Source: Leisingera sp. S132
Lineage (GTDB): Bacteria; Pseudomonadota; Alphaproteobacteria; Rhodobacterales; Rhodobacteraceae
Assembly (NCBI RefSeq): GCF_025144465.1
Contig: NZ_CP083553.1
Location: forward strand, 2,044,001-2,108,000
Length of the DNA: 64,000 nt
Direction: 5' to 3'
The notes under the pieces were generated by a model. That model worked only from the letters and a program-made list of their open reading frames with translations. It did no database searches and was not told the origin of the DNA. This document shows positions 49,709 through 58,919 of the stretch, piece after piece (positions within the stretch are counted from its first letter, which is position 1; every line of letters begins with the position of its first letter). The translations under genes and the position numbers were made by a program.

Positions 49709-51289
49709 CTATTTCACCTGCGAAATCCGCCCGTCGGTATAGGGCGTATAGGGGCCCTGGGCGGCCAGGTACTCCGCCAGCACATCCGCCAGGTCGGGGC
49801 CAAAGTCATAGGCGTTCTTGTCGTCGCCTTCGAACATCGCATAGCCGTCGCCGCCGTTGCGGACATAGTCATTGGTGACCACCACATAGGTCTTGGCCGG
49901 ATCAACCGGCACAAAACCGTCGCCCTCAGCCACCAGCACCTCGGTGACGCGGCCCGCGTTCGGCGCGGCGGAGCTGTCCCAGCTGAATTTCAGCCCCGCC
50001 ACCTGCGGAAAGCGCCCCTTGACGTCCTCCACCTGGCTGACGCCGTTCTCCAGCGCCGCGACCAAAGTCTTGCCGTCGATCTGGAAAGTAGACAGCGTAT
50101 TCTGGAACGGCAGGATGGTCAGCACCTCGCCCATGGTGACCTCCCCCGCATCCAGGCTGGCGCGGATACCACCGGAATTTGCGATGGCAATGGTCACGCC
50201 CTGATCCTTCACCCGGTCCAGCATCGCATCAGCCACAAGGTTGCCCATCGGGCATTCCTGCACCCGGCACACATCCCGGCTGCCTTCGATGGCATCCGCG
50301 GCCTCTGCCACAACCTTGTTGCGGATCTCATCCAGCGGCTGGGCCAGTTCCGCGATCCGGTCCAGCGTGGCCGCATCCTCACTGACGGCCGCATCCATGA
50401 TCAGCGGCTCGCCAGTCGCGCTGATCACATGGCCTGCGTCGTCAAAGGTCACGTTCAGCTCACCCAGGAACTTGCCATAGGCGTAGGCCTGCACGATCTG
50501 CACCCCGTTCACCACGGTCGGATACGGCCCCGCGGCCTTGTCTGAGGTATTGGACAAGTAAGTGTTGCTGTGCCCGCCGACGATCACATCCACTCCGGTG
50601 GTCTCCGCCGCGACCCGCTGGTCAACGCCATAGCCGGAGTGGCTCAGCACCACGATCTTGTTCACACCTTCCGCCGTCAGCCGGTCCACCTCTGCCTGCA
50701 CCGCCGCCACGGGATCGGAGAACTGCACGTTCTTGCCAGGGCTTGCCAGTTCATGCGTGTCCTCCGGCGTCAGCCCGATCAGTCCGATCATCTCGCCGCC
50801 CCGCTCAATCACCGTGGATTTCTTCAGCACATCCGCCAGCGCTGGTTCAGCAGAAACATCCGCATTCGACATCAAGACCGGAAAGCCCACCGCATCCATG
50901 AACCCGCGAAGCACCTCCGGCCCGTCGTCGAATTCATGATTGCCGACTGTCATTCCGTCATAACCCAGCTTGGTCATGAACTCCGCCGCGGCCTTGCCCT
51001 TGTAGTAGGTATAGAACAGCGACCCCTGGAACTGATCGCCGCCATCCACCAGGATCGCGTTCTCCGCCCGCGCCCGCGCGTCAGCGATGGCCGTCACCAG
51101 CCGCGCGGTGCCACCAAAGCATTTGCCCTCGGCCTGATCCTCTGCGTCGCAGGTGCTGTCGTATTTGTTGATCGGCTCAAACCGCGAATGGAAATCGTTC
51201 GTGTGCAGGATGGTCAGCTTGTACTCCGCCGCCGCGCTGCCGGCGGTCAGCGCCAGGGCTGCAACCGTTGTGAGAATGCGTGCAATCAT
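49709..51289 (-). CDS. Periplasmic bifunctional metallophosphatase/5'-nucleotidase (UshA-like)
   Basis: A 526-residue exported enzyme with signal peptide (MIARILTTVAALALTAGSAAA). The N-terminal calcineurin-like domain has all metal motifs: LHTNDFHSRFEP, VDGGDQFQGS, VGNHEFDDG, VLSHSGYG and VIVGGHSNT. The C-terminal 5'-nucleotidase domain has 'VAIANSGGIRASLDAGEVTM' and 'FQNTLSTFQIDGKTL' and ends in 'YLAAQGPYTPYTDGRISQVK'. It hydrolyses nucleotides or UDP-sugars in the periplasm and can supply nucleosides and phosphate. Two Cys (CDAEDQAEGKC) near residue 50 and two more (CRVQEC) suggest disulfides. Confidence 0.94.
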   Translation of the reverse strand: MIARILTTVAALALTAGSAAAEYKLTILHTNDFHSRFEPINKYDSTCDAEDQAEGKCFGGTARLVTAIADARARAENAILVDGGDQFQGSLFYTYYKGKAAAEFMTKLGYDGMTVGNHEFDDGPEVLRGFMDAVGFPVLMSNADVSAEPALADVLKKSTVIERGGEMIGLIGLTPEDTHELASPGKNVQFSDPVAAVQAEVDRLTAEGVNKIVVLSHSGYGVDQRVAAETTGVDVIVGGHSNTYLSNTSDKAAGPYPTVVNGVQIVQAYAYGKFLGELNVTFDDAGHVISATGEPLIMDAAVSEDAATLDRIAELAQPLDEIRNKVVAEAADAIEGSRDVCRVQECPMGNLVADAMLDRVKDQGVTIAIANSGGIRASLDAGEVTMGEVLTILPFQNTLSTFQIDGKTLVAALENGVSQVEDVKGRFPQVAGLKFSWDSSAAPNAGRVTEVLVAEGDGFVPVDPAKTYVVVTNDYVRNGGDGYAMFEGDDKNAYDFGPDLADVLAEYLAAQGPYTPYTDGRISQVK

Positions 51290-51450
51290 AAGGAGCGCTC
51301 CCGTTGTTCTGTTTTCGGGAAGCCTGCGCCCAAACACCGCGCCCGTCAAAGGGGAAAAGCCGTCCCGTTGCCTCCCCTTGCGTCAGCTGGCCGGCCGCCA
51401 GCCGCCCAATCCCCCTTGATTCATCCGTAATCGCAGGGCATCAGGCGCCT

Positions 51451-51789
51451 ATGCTGATTTACAAGATTTTCCGGGCGGACGAATGGGCCGCACTGCAAGC
51501 GGCGGGCGAGACCCAGGGCGCGCCGATTGATGTGGCGGACGGCTATGTCCATTTCTCCACTGCAACCCAGGCGGCGGAAACCGCAGCCAAGCATTTTGCC
51601 GGCACCGCGGGGCTGACGCTGCTGGCCTGCGATGCGGAGGCAATGGGCGGCGATTTGAAATGGGAAGTGTCCCGCGGCGGTGCCGAGTTTCCGCATCTCT
51701 ACCGCAATATCCGCATGTCGGACGTGATCTGGGCCAAGCCGCTGCCGCTGGCAGATGGCATTCATCAGTTCCCGGAGGAGATGGCATGA
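51451..51789 (+). CDS. DUF952-domain protein
   Basis: A 112-residue protein matching DUF952: '[20 protein letters not shown]', '[20 protein letters not shown]' and '[20 protein letters not shown]'. The fold is related to ADP-ribosyltransferase/PARP-like Tpt1 folds in some analyses, but activity is unknown. It overlaps pyrD by 4 bp and is the first of the plus-strand unit DUF952-pyrD-arsC-like. Divergent from the 5'-nucleotidase gene (161-bp gap). Confidence 0.9.
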   Translation: MLIYKIFRADEWAALQAAGETQGAPIDVADGYVHFSTATQAAETAAKHFAGTAGLTLLACDAEAMGGDLKWEVSRGGAEFPHLYRNIRMSDVIWAKPLPLADGIHQFPEEMA

Positions 51790-52844
51790 AGTTTCCTGAG
51801 AAACTGGCTCTGGCCGCCCTGCACAAGGTGGATCCCGAAGCCGCACACGGTCTGTCCATCAAGGCCCTGACCATGGGGCTGACGCCGGCGCCCGGCCCGG
51901 TGACCTCTGCCCGGCTCAAGACCACGCTGGCAGGGATCGACCTGCCGAACCCGGTGGGGCTGGCCGCGGGATTCGACAAGAACGCCGAAGCCCTGGCGCC
52001 GCTGTCAAAATCCGGTTTCGGCTTTATCGAGGTGGGTGCGGCAACGCCCCGCCCGCAGCCCGGCAATCCCAAACCGCGCCTGTTCCGCCTGACGGAGGAC
52101 AAGGCAGCAATCAACCGCTTCGGCTTCAACAATGAGGGCATGGAGGCAATCGGCGCGCGTTTGGCACAGCGGCCCCGGGACGCGGTGATCGGCTTGAACC
52201 TCGGCGCCAACAAGGACAGCGAGGACCGCGCCGCGGATTTCGCCAAGGTGCTGGCCCATTGCGGCGCGCATCTGGATTTTGCCACCGTCAACGTGTCCTC
52301 CCCCAACACCGAGAAACTTCGTGACCTGCAGGGCAAGGCGGCGCTGTCGGCGCTGCTGGCAGGCGTCATCGAGACCCGCGAGGGCCTCAGCCGCCGGGTG
52401 CCGGTGTTCCTGAAAATCGCCCCGGATCTGGACCGCTCAGGGATCGAGGACATTGCCGCTGTTGCGCTGGAAAGTGGCATCGACGCGGTGATTGCCACCA
52501 ACACCACCCTGTCACGCGACGGGCTGCAGAGCGCCCATAAGGATGAGGCCGGCGGTCTGTCCGGCGCGCCGCTGTTCGAAAAATCCACCCGGGTTCTGGC
52601 GCAGCTGTCGGAACTGCTGGAGGGCCAAGTGCCGCTGGTCGGCGTCGGCGGCATCGGCACGGCAGAGCAGGCCTATGCCAAGATCTGTGCCGGCGCCAGT
52701 GCCGTGCAGTTTTATACCGCGATGGTCTACGGCGGATTGTCGCTGGCCGGCGATACTGCGCGCGGGCTGGATGAATTGCTCGCCCGCGACGGGTTTGAGA
52801 ATGTCGCGCAAGCGGTTGGAACAAAACGGAAGGACTGGCTGTGA
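51786..52844 (+). CDS. pyrD: Dihydroorotate dehydrogenase (quinone)
   Basis: A 352-residue class 2 DHODH that oxidises dihydroorotate to orotate with transfer to ubiquinone in pyrimidine synthesis. The N-terminal helical membrane-association part ([20 protein letters not shown]) is followed by the FMN barrel: '[16 protein letters not shown]', the catalytic Ser in [12 protein letters not shown], 'VFLKIAPDL', 'ATNTTLSR' and '[20 protein letters not shown]'. Class 2 is shown by the N-terminal extension and Ser base. Start overlaps DUF952. Confidence 0.97.
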   Translation: MKFPEKLALAALHKVDPEAAHGLSIKALTMGLTPAPGPVTSARLKTTLAGIDLPNPVGLAAGFDKNAEALAPLSKSGFGFIEVGAATPRPQPGNPKPRLFRLTEDKAAINRFGFNNEGMEAIGARLAQRPRDAVIGLNLGANKDSEDRAADFAKVLAHCGAHLDFATVNVSSPNTEKLRDLQGKAALSALLAGVIETREGLSRRVPVFLKIAPDLDRSGIEDIAAVALESGIDAVIATNTTLSRDGLQSAHKDEAGGLSGAPLFEKSTRVLAQLSELLEGQVPLVGVGGIGTAEQAYAKICAGASAVQFYTAMVYGGLSLAGDTARGLDELLARDGFENVAQAVGTKRKDWL

Positions 52845-53182
52845 TCACCTATTGGCATTACCCGAAATGCTCAAAATCCCGCGCGGGCCTTGCGTTGATC
52901 GAGGAGCGCGGCGCAGAGGTTCAGACGCGCGTTTACCTGGAGAATGCGCCCTCAGTCGAAGAGCTGAAGGCGGTTCAGGCGGCGCTTGGTATCTCCGCGG
53001 TAGAGATGATGCGGACTGGCGAGAAGATCTTCAAGGAGCTGGGCCTGAGCAAAGACAGCGCCGAGGACGATCTGCTGGCGGCAATGGCGGCGCATCCGAT
53101 CCTGATCGAACGCCCGATTGCGATCAGGGACGGCAAGGCGGTGATCGGCCGCCCGACCGAGGCAATCGAAGCGCTGCTCTGA
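52841..53182 (+). CDS. ArsC/Spx-family thioredoxin-fold protein
   Basis: A 113-residue protein of the arsenate-reductase-like (ArsC/YfgD/Spx) family. The single N-terminal catalytic Cys10 is in [11 protein letters not shown]; the family Arg/cis-Pro region reads '[20 protein letters not shown]', typical of glutaredoxin-dependent ArsC relatives (YfgD-like). No other ars genes are nearby, so arsenate may not be the substrate. The start is GTG at 52841, overlapping the pyrD stop (GTGA). Two hairpin modules follow. Confidence 0.9.
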   Translation: MITYWHYPKCSKSRAGLALIEERGAEVQTRVYLENAPSVEELKAVQAALGISAVEMMRTGEKIFKELGLSKDSAEDDLLAAMAAHPILIERPIAIRDGKAVIGRPTEAIEALL

Positions 53183-53302
53183 CCGTTTCCCGGCGCGGGA
53201 AACGGCCAAAAATCCTGCGAGGATTTTTTTGGCGTGCCATCTGCAGCGGGGTGCCTGTTTTCCGCGCCGGAAAACGGGCCGGAATTCTCGCAGAATTCCG
53301 GC
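53183..53302. terminator. Four-hairpin bidirectional terminator region
   Basis: H1 CCGTTTCCC/GGGAAACGG (53183-53205); H2 AAAAATCCT/AGGATTTTT (53208-53228) with T-runs on both strands; H3 GTTTTCCG/CGGAAAAC with an extended foot (53253-53279); H4 GCCGGAATTCT/AGAATTCCGGC (53278-53302). H1+H2 and H3+H4 look like two diverged copies of one two-hairpin module. It fills the gap between the convergent ArsC-like and MATE genes. H2 alone satisfies intrinsic terminator criteria in both directions. Confidence 0.8.
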
Positions 53303-53306
53303 TGGC

Positions 53307-54626
53307 TCAAGTGCCCACCTGCGCCTCCAGCCGCGGGTAGCGCAGGCCCAGCGTCACACCGCGGGCAATGTTCAGGACAATCAGCGATGCCCACAGTCCG
53401 TGATTGCCAAAGGCCGGAACCAGTACCAGCAGTGCTGCGACGTAGATGGCTACCGATTGCAGCATCGCCCATCGCATGTCGCGGGTCCAGGTGGCACCGA
53501 TGAAGATGCCATCGAACATCCAACTGGCGATCCCCAGAACAGGCATGATTACCGCCCAAATGAGGAACACCCGGCCTGCCTCCCGCACCTCGGGTGAGGT
53601 CGACATCAGGTCAATCAGCCATGGCCCTCCGGCAGCATAGGCGATGCCCAGCAGCACCGCGCCGCCGGCGCCCCATTGCGACGTCACCACGGCAGCCCGG
53701 CGCAGCCGCTGCCGCGCCTTGGCGCCGACGGCGCTGCCCACCAGCGCCTCAGCCGAGAAGGCAAAGCCATCCAGCGCAAAGGCGGTGATCTCGACAAATT
53801 GCAGCAGGATCTGGTTAGCGGCGAGGTTCACATCGCCAATGCCGGAGCCGATGAACAGGAAGGTGGTGAAGGACCCGGTGAGCAGCACCGAGCGCACCAT
53901 GATGTCGCCGTTCACCTGCATCATCCGTTTCAGCCGCGCCGGATCAAACACCCGCGCCCAGTCGCGCCACTGGTCGCCGGCAAAGGCATCGCGGCACAGG
54001 TACAGCCCCAGCGCCAGGCCGCTCCATTCGGCAATCAGCGTGGCGATGGCAACGCCCTCCACGCCCCAGCCGAGGCCCAGCACGAACCACAGGTCCAGCA
54101 CGATGTTCAACCCGTTCATCCAGACCTGCAGCAGGAACACGCCGCGGGTGCGCTCCACCGCGATCAGCCAGCCGGTCACGGCATATAGTGCAATGGTGGC
54201 CGGGGCGCCCCAGATGCGGATCTGCAGGTAATCGCGGGCGAGGCTTTCGACCTCGGCACTGGCGGGCGCCAGCGCAAAGGCGCCCCAGAACACGGCGCCT
54301 TGCGCGATGATGAAGACAGCACCAGCGGCAAAGGCCAGGAGCAGCCCGCGCATCAGAAGCGCGCCGGTTTCCCCCCAGTCCCCGGCCCCGCGCGCCTGCG
54401 CGGCCAAACCAGTGGTGCCCATGCGCAGGAATCCGAAGATCCAGTAGATCGTCGCTAGGATGACCGCGCCGATGCCCACCGCGCCAATTGGCGCGGCCTC
54501 ACCCATCTGGCCGACCACGCCGGTGTCCACGGCGCCCAGGATGGGAACCGTGGCGTTCGACAGAACAATCGGCAATGCGATGCTGAGCACCCGTTTATGG
54601 GTGATCTCCGTGTCCGCGCTGGTCAT
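53307..54626 (-). CDS. MATE-family multidrug/metabolite exporter (DinF-like)
   Basis: A 439-residue, twelve-helix membrane transporter. The two MATE repeats are recognisable: 'LSIALPIVLSNATVPILGAV...DTGVVGQMGEAAPIGAVGIG' at the N-terminus, and 'FVEITAFALDGFAFSAEALV' and 'VGAKARQRLRRAAV' in the second half. The DTG (residues ~34-36) and the Asp in 'ALDGFAFSAEAL' are typical of DinF-subfamily H+/Na+ antiporters. It is the last gene of a minus-strand unit with two thioesterases (4-bp gap). Confidence 0.93.
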   Translation of the reverse strand: MTSADTEITHKRVLSIALPIVLSNATVPILGAVDTGVVGQMGEAAPIGAVGIGAVILATIYWIFGFLRMGTTGLAAQARGAGDWGETGALLMRGLLLAFAAGAVFIIAQGAVFWGAFALAPASAEVESLARDYLQIRIWGAPATIALYAVTGWLIAVERTRGVFLLQVWMNGLNIVLDLWFVLGLGWGVEGVAIATLIAEWSGLALGLYLCRDAFAGDQWRDWARVFDPARLKRMMQVNGDIMVRSVLLTGSFTTFLFIGSGIGDVNLAANQILLQFVEITAFALDGFAFSAEALVGSAVGAKARQRLRRAAVVTSQWGAGGAVLLGIAYAAGGPWLIDLMSTSPEVREAGRVFLIWAVIMPVLGIASWMFDGIFIGATWTRDMRWAMLQSVAIYVAALLVLVPAFGNHGLWASLIVLNIARGVTLGLRYPRLEAQVGT

Positions 54627-54630
54627 CCGG

Positions 54631-55149
54631 TCAGCCTTCGCCGTTCTGGTCCTGCGGCATCAGGAAATGGCCGGTGGCCTGTGCAAACAGCTTGTCCTTG
54701 TGGTCCTGCCAGGCCTCCACATGCACCGAGGCATAGCGGCGCCCCGAACGGTTCACGCGGGCGCGGGCATAGGCATCGCGCGGCAAGCCGGAGCGCAGGT
54801 AATCGACGGTGAAGTCGATGGTCTTGGGCTGGCGCGGCAGGTTGCCCTTGGCCATTTCCGCCGGGTCCAGGTCGCCGTTTTCGATGCGCTGCCACAGGTG
54901 CGACCAGTTGAGCGTGATCATCGCGGTGATTTCCAGAAAGGCTGCCGTCACCCCGCCGTGGATCGCAGGCAGGAACGGGTTGCCGATCAGCTTGTCGTCG
55001 AAATTCAGCACCGCCGTCAGCTCATCGCCGCGGCGCTCAAAGGTGACGTTCAGAAAACGGATGTAGGGCACTGAATCCACCAGCGCCGACAGGGCTGCAT
55101 CGCGGCGCTGCTTGACCACCTGGATCGGTTCGGGACGGGGGCGGCTCAA
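54631..55149 (-). CDS. PaaI-family hot-dog thioesterase
   Basis: A 172-residue hot-dog fold protein. Motifs: '[20 protein letters not shown]', '[20 protein letters not shown]' (the HGG loop with catalytic-type residues), '[20 protein letters not shown]' and '[20 protein letters not shown]'. It is likely to hydrolyse an acyl-CoA. The start is TTG at 55149, sharing TTGA with the stop of the upstream thioesterase; alternative GTG starts lie about 10 residues inside. Function with its paralogue and the MATE exporter is not known. Confidence 0.88.
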   Translation of the reverse strand: MSRPRPEPIQVVKQRRDAALSALVDSVPYIRFLNVTFERRGDELTAVLNFDDKLIGNPFLPAIHGGVTAAFLEITAMITLNWSHLWQRIENGDLDPAEMAKGNLPRQPKTIDFTVDYLRSGLPRDAYARARVNRSGRRYASVHVEAWQDHKDKLFAQATGHFLMPQDQNGEG

Positions 55150-55568
55150 AACTTCTTCTCCACGGTAAAGGCACCGGAGGCGGTGGCGACGGGGCGGTCC
55201 GTGTCCTCGTCCATCGCGACAGCGCGGACAAAGGCAACAGTGCGGGTGATGTGGTGGCAGGTGGCGCGGGTGGTGATCGCCTGCCCCGGTGTCGCGGGCC
55301 GCATGTAGTCAATGCGCAGGTCGATGGTGGCGGTGCCGCCGGGGGCGGACGGGTGGCTCATCACCGCTGCGCCGCAGCATGTGTCCATCAGGGCTGAGAC
55401 CGCACCGCCATGGATGACCCCGGTGGCGGGATCGCCGATCAGCTTCTTGTCATAGGCCATGCGGATCTCGGCGGTGCCGTCACCGATCTCTGTCAGCTTC
55501 ATTCCCAATTGCTTGGCGTGCGGAATCGCTTCGATGAACTGGCGCGCGAGGTCGGTCTTGTCGGCCAT
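55146..55568 (-). CDS. PaaI-family hot-dog thioesterase
   Basis: A 140-residue hot-dog thioesterase, shorter than its neighbour. '[20 protein letters not shown]', '[20 protein letters not shown]' (HGG and the conserved Asp on the central helix), '[20 protein letters not shown]' and '[19 protein letters not shown]' are characteristic of YdiI/PaaI-like enzymes. It overlaps the downstream thioesterase and starts at 55568 ([10 protein letters not shown]), divergent from the first MerR gene. The longer frame to 55679 runs into the MerR promoter and is rejected. Confidence 0.9.
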   Translation of the reverse strand: MADKTDLARQFIEAIPHAKQLGMKLTEIGDGTAEIRMAYDKKLIGDPATGVIHGGAVSALMDTCCGAAVMSHPSAPGGTATIDLRIDYMRPATPGQAITTRATCHHITRTVAFVRAVAMDEDTDRPVATASGAFTVEKKF

Positions 55569-55642
55569 GGGAGTATCCTTTGAATTCTCTGCCCCATCTT
55601 TGGCCCTGCCCCGGTGAAAGCGCAAGTGTGCCGCCGCGGAGG

Positions 55643-55671
55643 TTGCACTGTTCGCTGCAAGTGCATAGGTT
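55643..55671 (+). promoter_or_regulatory. Putative promoter/operator of the first MerR gene
   Basis: TTGCAC (55643-55648), a 17-base spacer, then TAGGTT (55666-55671). The spacer holds inverted repeats GCACT (55645-55649)/AGTGC (55660-55664) and TTGCA/TGCAA, as expected for a dimeric regulator that binds between the -35 and -10 elements. The MerR ATG is 20 bases downstream. Confidence 0.45.
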
Positions 55672-55691
55672 CCCGGCAAGGGAGACGACGG

Positions 55692-56060
55692 ATGACCGAC
55701 AAAAGATTGTCATTCAAGGAAATGTGCGCCGAGTTCGAGGTCACGCCGCGGACGCTGCGCTACTATGAATACATCGAATTGCTGCAGCCGGACCGCGAAG
55801 GCCGGTCGCGTTTTTATGGCGCGCGGGAACGCGCGCGGATGAAGCTGATCCTGCGCGGGCGCAAGTTCGGCTTTCAGCTGGAAGAGATCCGCCAGTGGCT
55901 GCTGATCTATGAGAAAGAGGGCAACGACGCCCAGAACCACGCCTTCATGGAAATGGCCGACCGGCAATTGGTGGAGCTGGAAAAGCAGCGCGAGCAGATC
56001 AATGAGGCGATTGATGAGCTGAGCGAGCTGCGCGAAAGCACAAGGGCGCTGCTGAAGTAG
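55692..56060 (+). CDS. MerR-family transcriptional regulator (first of a tandem pair)
   Basis: A 122-residue regulator. The N-terminal winged helix is '[20 protein letters not shown]...[20 protein letters not shown]' and a long C-terminal coiled coil runs from about 75 to 122 ([20 protein letters not shown]). There is no metal-binding cysteine cluster; the only Cys is in the first helix. It closely resembles the gene 286 bp downstream (both contain [16 protein letters not shown] and LILRG-FGF-LEEIRQ), so they are paralogues. It ends with a strong terminator, so it is an independent transcript. Confidence 0.92.
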   Translation: MTDKRLSFKEMCAEFEVTPRTLRYYEYIELLQPDREGRSRFYGARERARMKLILRGRKFGFQLEEIRQWLLIYEKEGNDAQNHAFMEMADRQLVELEKQREQINEAIDELSELRESTRALLK

Positions 56061-56083
56061 GGCGCGCCTACCTATCTGACACG

Positions 56084-56114
56084 AAACCCCGCCCCCCGTG
56101 GCGGGGTTTTTCTT
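56084..56114 (+). terminator. Intrinsic terminator after the first MerR gene
   Basis: AAACCCCGCC (56084-56093) pairs with GGCGGGGTTT (56100-56109), followed by TTCTTT. A perfect 10-bp stem with a 6-base loop, 24 bp after the stop codon. Confidence 0.92.
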
Positions 56115-56194
56115 TGGCTCAACCGGCAACCGGATTCGTCCCGTTCCGGGCAAAATGCGTTGCTGAAACCCGCTGGCAGGCAAATGGCTGACCG

Positions 56195-56279
56195 GTAACG
56201 TTACGTCACTTTATGTGCGTTTTGCGAACCAGTAACACCGGAGAAAGTGACGCAACGTACAACTTACGTAAACGTAAAG
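56195..56279 (+). promoter_or_regulatory. ACGT-palindrome operator region of the second MerR gene
   Basis: A perfect inverted repeat TTACGT-AA-ACGTAA spans 56264-56277. A second palindrome GTAACGTTAC is at 56195-56204. In all, five ACGT cores occur within about 80 bp. LiuR-type MerR regulators of fatty-acid and branched-chain catabolism in proteobacteria are known to bind ACGT-containing palindromes of this kind. Position 69 bp before the MerR start fits autoregulation. Confidence 0.6.
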
Positions 56280-56345
56280 TCAGTCTTGATCGAAATCCGA
56301 ACTGCGCACAGCTTGGTCCTGCACCAAGCCGTAAGAGTGACGACG

Positions 56346-56747
56346 ATGACCGAAGAAACCATGACCATCCGCGAGATGTGCGAGGCCTTTGACGTGACGC
56401 CCCGCACGCTCCGGTTCTACGAAGCCAAGGAACTGCTGTTCCCGATCCGCGACGGCCAGAAGCGGCTGTTCACCAAACGCGACCGCGCCCGGCTGAAGCT
56501 GATCCTGCGCGGCAAGCGTTTCGGGTTCAGCCTGGAGGAAATCCGCCAGCTGCTGGAGCTGTACCACGTCGGCGACCAGCAGGTGACCCAGCTCACCAAG
56601 ACCTATGAGGTCGCGCGTGACCGGCTCGCCGATATGGAGCGCCAGCGCGAGGAGCTGACCGAGGCAATCGAGGACCTGAAGGACCAGCTGGCCTGGGGCG
56701 AGAAGATGATCGCCTCGATGAAGGCCAAGCAGGAGGCGGCCGAATAG
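56346..56747 (+). CDS. MerR-family regulator of the beta-oxidation locus
   Basis: A 133-residue regulator with N-terminal winged helix '[20 protein letters not shown]...[20 protein letters not shown]' and a long C-terminal dimerisation helix ([20 protein letters not shown]). Paralogue of the MerR protein at 55692. It lies 76 bp upstream of an acyl-CoA dehydrogenase gene on the same strand and is preceded by ACGT-type palindromes; in proteobacteria, MerR regulators in this position (LiuR, PsrA-like logic) control acyl-CoA degradation. I use ATG 56346; the in-frame GTG at 56247 would place the operator inside the coding region. Confidence 0.9.
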   Translation: MTEETMTIREMCEAFDVTPRTLRFYEAKELLFPIRDGQKRLFTKRDRARLKLILRGKRFGFSLEEIRQLLELYHVGDQQVTQLTKTYEVARDRLADMERQREELTEAIEDLKDQLAWGEKMIASMKAKQEAAE

Positions 56748-56823
56748 GCCGCTGCCGCCCCGCCCTTTCCCGCCGGCCTGTCCGGCATTGACCACGATCA
56801 CCAAGACCCTGAAGAGGACCGCA

Positions 56824-58605
56824 ATGCCTTCCTATCGAGCCCCCGCCAAAGACGCCCAGTTCATCCTGCACGACGTGCTGAAGGTCTCCGGCCAGGACAT
56901 CCCCGGATATAATGAGCTGGAACCGGACTTCACCGGCGCCGTGCTGGAAGAGGCGGGCAAGATCGCCAGCGAAGTGCTGCACCCGCTGAACACAGTGGGC
57001 GATCAGGAGGGCTGCCGCCTGGAGAACGGCGTGGTCTACACCCCCAAGGGGTTCCTGGAAGCCTTTGAGCAGGTGAAGGAAGGCGGCTGGACCGGGCTCG
57101 ACATGCCGGAGGAATTCGGCGGCCAGAACATGCCTTATGTGATGGGCACCGCGGTGGGCGAGTTCTTCTCCGCCGCGAACCAGGCTTTTACCATGTACCA
57201 GGGCCTGACCCATGGCGCGGCCTCGGCCATCCTGGCGCATGGCACCGATGAGCAGAAGGCAACCTATCTGCCCAACATGATCAGCTGCCAGTGGACTGGC
57301 ACCATGAACCTGACCGAGCCGCATTGCGGCACTGACCTGGGCCTGATGCGCACCAAGGCGGAACCGCAGGGGGACGGCAGCTTCAGGATTTCCGGGCAGA
57401 AGATCTTCATCTCCTCCGGCGATCACGACATGGCCGAGAATATCGTGCATCTGGTGCTGGCCAAGATCCCCGGCGGCCCCGAGGGCATCAAGGGCGTCAG
57501 CCTGTTCATCGTGCCCAAGTTCCTGGTGAACGAAGACGGATCGCTGGGCGAGCGCAACGGCGTCTCCGTCGGCAAGATCGAAGAGAAGATGGGCATCCAC
57601 GGCAACTCCACCTGCGTGATGAACTATGACGGCGCGACCGGCTGGCTGCTGGGTGAGGAGCACAAGGGCATGCGCGCCATGTTCACCATGATGAACGAGG
57701 CCCGGCTGGGCGTCGGCATGCAGGGTCTGGCGCAGGCCGAGGCCGCCTATCAGAACGCTGTCGAATATGCCAAGGACCGGCTGCAGGGCCGCGACGTGAC
57801 CGGCGCCAAGAACCCGGACGGCCCGGCGGACCCGCTGATCGTGCACCCGGACATCCGCCGCTCGCTGATGGACCAGAAAAGCTTTGCCGAAGGCGCGCGC
57901 GCGTTCCTTCTGTGGGGCGCCACCCTGATCGACCAGGCGCACCGCGCCGGTGACAAGGATGCGGACGGTCTGATCTCGCTGATGACCCCGGTGATCAAGG
58001 GCTTCCTGACGGACCAGGGCTATGACATGACCGTGCTGGCGCAGCAGGTCTATGGCGGCCACGGCTACATCGAGGAATGGGGCATGTCGCAATACACCCG
58101 CGACGCCCGTATCGCAATGATCTACGAGGGCGCCAACGGCGTGCAGGCGCTGGACCTGGTGGGCCGCAAGCTGGGCCAGCACGGCGGCAAATACGTCCTG
58201 GCCTTCTTTGATATGGTGAAAACTTTCTGCCAGGAAAACAAAGAGATTTCAGAGGCTTTCACCAAGGACTTCATCAAGCCCCTGCAAGCGGCCTCCAAGG
58301 ATCTGCAGGCGGCCGGCATGTTCTTCATGCAAAATGGCATGAAGAACCCGAACCATGCGCTGGCAGGCTCTTATGACTTCATGCATCTGTTCGGCCAGGT
58401 CTGCCTGGGCCTGATGTGGGCACGGATGGGCAAGGCGGCGCAGGAAGCGCTTGACGCCGGGACGCAAGACGCGGCGTTCTATGAGACGAAACTTGCAACC
58501 GGCCGGTACTACATGGCACGGCGGCTGCCCGCGACCAAGCTGCACCTGGCGCGCATCGAAAGCGGTGCGGACACGGTGATGGCGCTGGACGCAGACGCCT
58601 TCTGA
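56824..58605 (+). CDS. Acyl-CoA dehydrogenase with C-terminal extension (DmdC/AcdH-like)
   Basis: A 593-residue FAD enzyme, larger than classic 380-residue acyl-CoA dehydrogenases because of an N-terminal segment ([20 protein letters not shown]) and a C-terminal acyl-CoA_dh_C domain (from ~465). The FAD/substrate motifs are '[20 protein letters not shown]', '[19 protein letters not shown]' and '[20 protein letters not shown]'; the catalytic Glu is in [10 protein letters not shown] (~435). This family includes 3-methylmercaptopropionyl-CoA dehydrogenase (DmdC) of DMSP demethylation. Because it sits with thiolase and FadJ-type genes, general fatty acyl-CoA oxidation is at least as likely. Start ATG 56824 has AAGAGGA upstream. 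Confidence 0.92.
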   Translation: MPSYRAPAKDAQFILHDVLKVSGQDIPGYNELEPDFTGAVLEEAGKIASEVLHPLNTVGDQEGCRLENGVVYTPKGFLEAFEQVKEGGWTGLDMPEEFGGQNMPYVMGTAVGEFFSAANQAFTMYQGLTHGAASAILAHGTDEQKATYLPNMISCQWTGTMNLTEPHCGTDLGLMRTKAEPQGDGSFRISGQKIFISSGDHDMAENIVHLVLAKIPGGPEGIKGVSLFIVPKFLVNEDGSLGERNGVSVGKIEEKMGIHGNSTCVMNYDGATGWLLGEEHKGMRAMFTMMNEARLGVGMQGLAQAEAAYQNAVEYAKDRLQGRDVTGAKNPDGPADPLIVHPDIRRSLMDQKSFAEGARAFLLWGATLIDQAHRAGDKDADGLISLMTPVIKGFLTDQGYDMTVLAQQVYGGHGYIEEWGMSQYTRDARIAMIYEGANGVQALDLVGRKLGQHGGKYVLAFFDMVKTFCQENKEISEAFTKDFIKPLQAASKDLQAAGMFFMQNGMKNPNHALAGSYDFMHLFGQVCLGLMWARMGKAAQEALDAGTQDAAFYETKLATGRYYMARRLPATKLHLARIESGADTVMALDADAF

Positions 58606-58613
58606 TGCCTTCG

Positions 58614-58634
58614 GGCGCCCCTTGGCGGGGCGCC
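58614..58634 (+). other. Hairpin after the first acyl-CoA dehydrogenase gene
   Basis: GGCGCCCC (58614-58621) pairs with GGGGCGCC (58627-58634) around TTGGC, 9 bp after the stop. No T-run follows, so it is more likely an mRNA 3'-protecting hairpin than a terminator. Confidence 0.5.
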
Positions 58635-58678
58635 TGATACCGCCCCGGCCGGTGCCTTGACATGCAAAGGACCCGACG

Positions 58679-58891
58679 ATGCCGAAACGTTTCCGCCTGA
58701 CCCGCCGCCTGCCGATCGCGATGACGGAGGACGGCTACCGCAGGCTGAAAAGGTTCGCCCATGAGGCGGGGCTGGATGAGGGAGAAGCGCTGTCATTCCT
58801 GTTCGAGAACTTCGACAGCGTGACGGACTACGAAAACCTGAGCCACCGGCTGCGGCTGTTCAACGCCGAGCTGGAGGCCCGCAAGAGATAA
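58679..58891 (+). CDS. Small basic hypothetical protein
   Basis: A 70-residue protein of no family I recognise. The N-terminus is basic ([20 protein letters not shown]), the middle is an amphipathic helical stretch ([20 protein letters not shown]), followed by '[22 protein letters not shown]' and a charged end. The pattern of a short strand followed by two helices ('[20 protein letters not shown]') recalls ribbon-helix-helix DNA-binding proteins, but this is only suggestive. It lies between two acyl-CoA dehydrogenase genes on the same strand, 28 bp before the second, with codon usage like its neighbours. Confidence 0.7.
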   Translation: MPKRFRLTRRLPIAMTEDGYRRLKRFAHEAGLDEGEALSFLFENFDSVTDYENLSHRLRLFNAELEARKR

Positions 58892-58919
58892 GGCCTGCAA
58901 ACGGGCCGAAGGGAGCAAG

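Noticed and set aside
52841-53182. Arsenic resistance locus with the ArsR-family regulator at 22747
   Set aside because: The genes are 30 kb apart, the regulator has persulfide-type rather than arsenic-type cysteines, and no arsB/acr3 is present.
56824-58605. Assignment as the DMSP-pathway enzyme DmdC
   Set aside because: The family fits, but dmdB/dmdD partners are absent and the neighbours are general beta-oxidation genes, so the specific name is not given.
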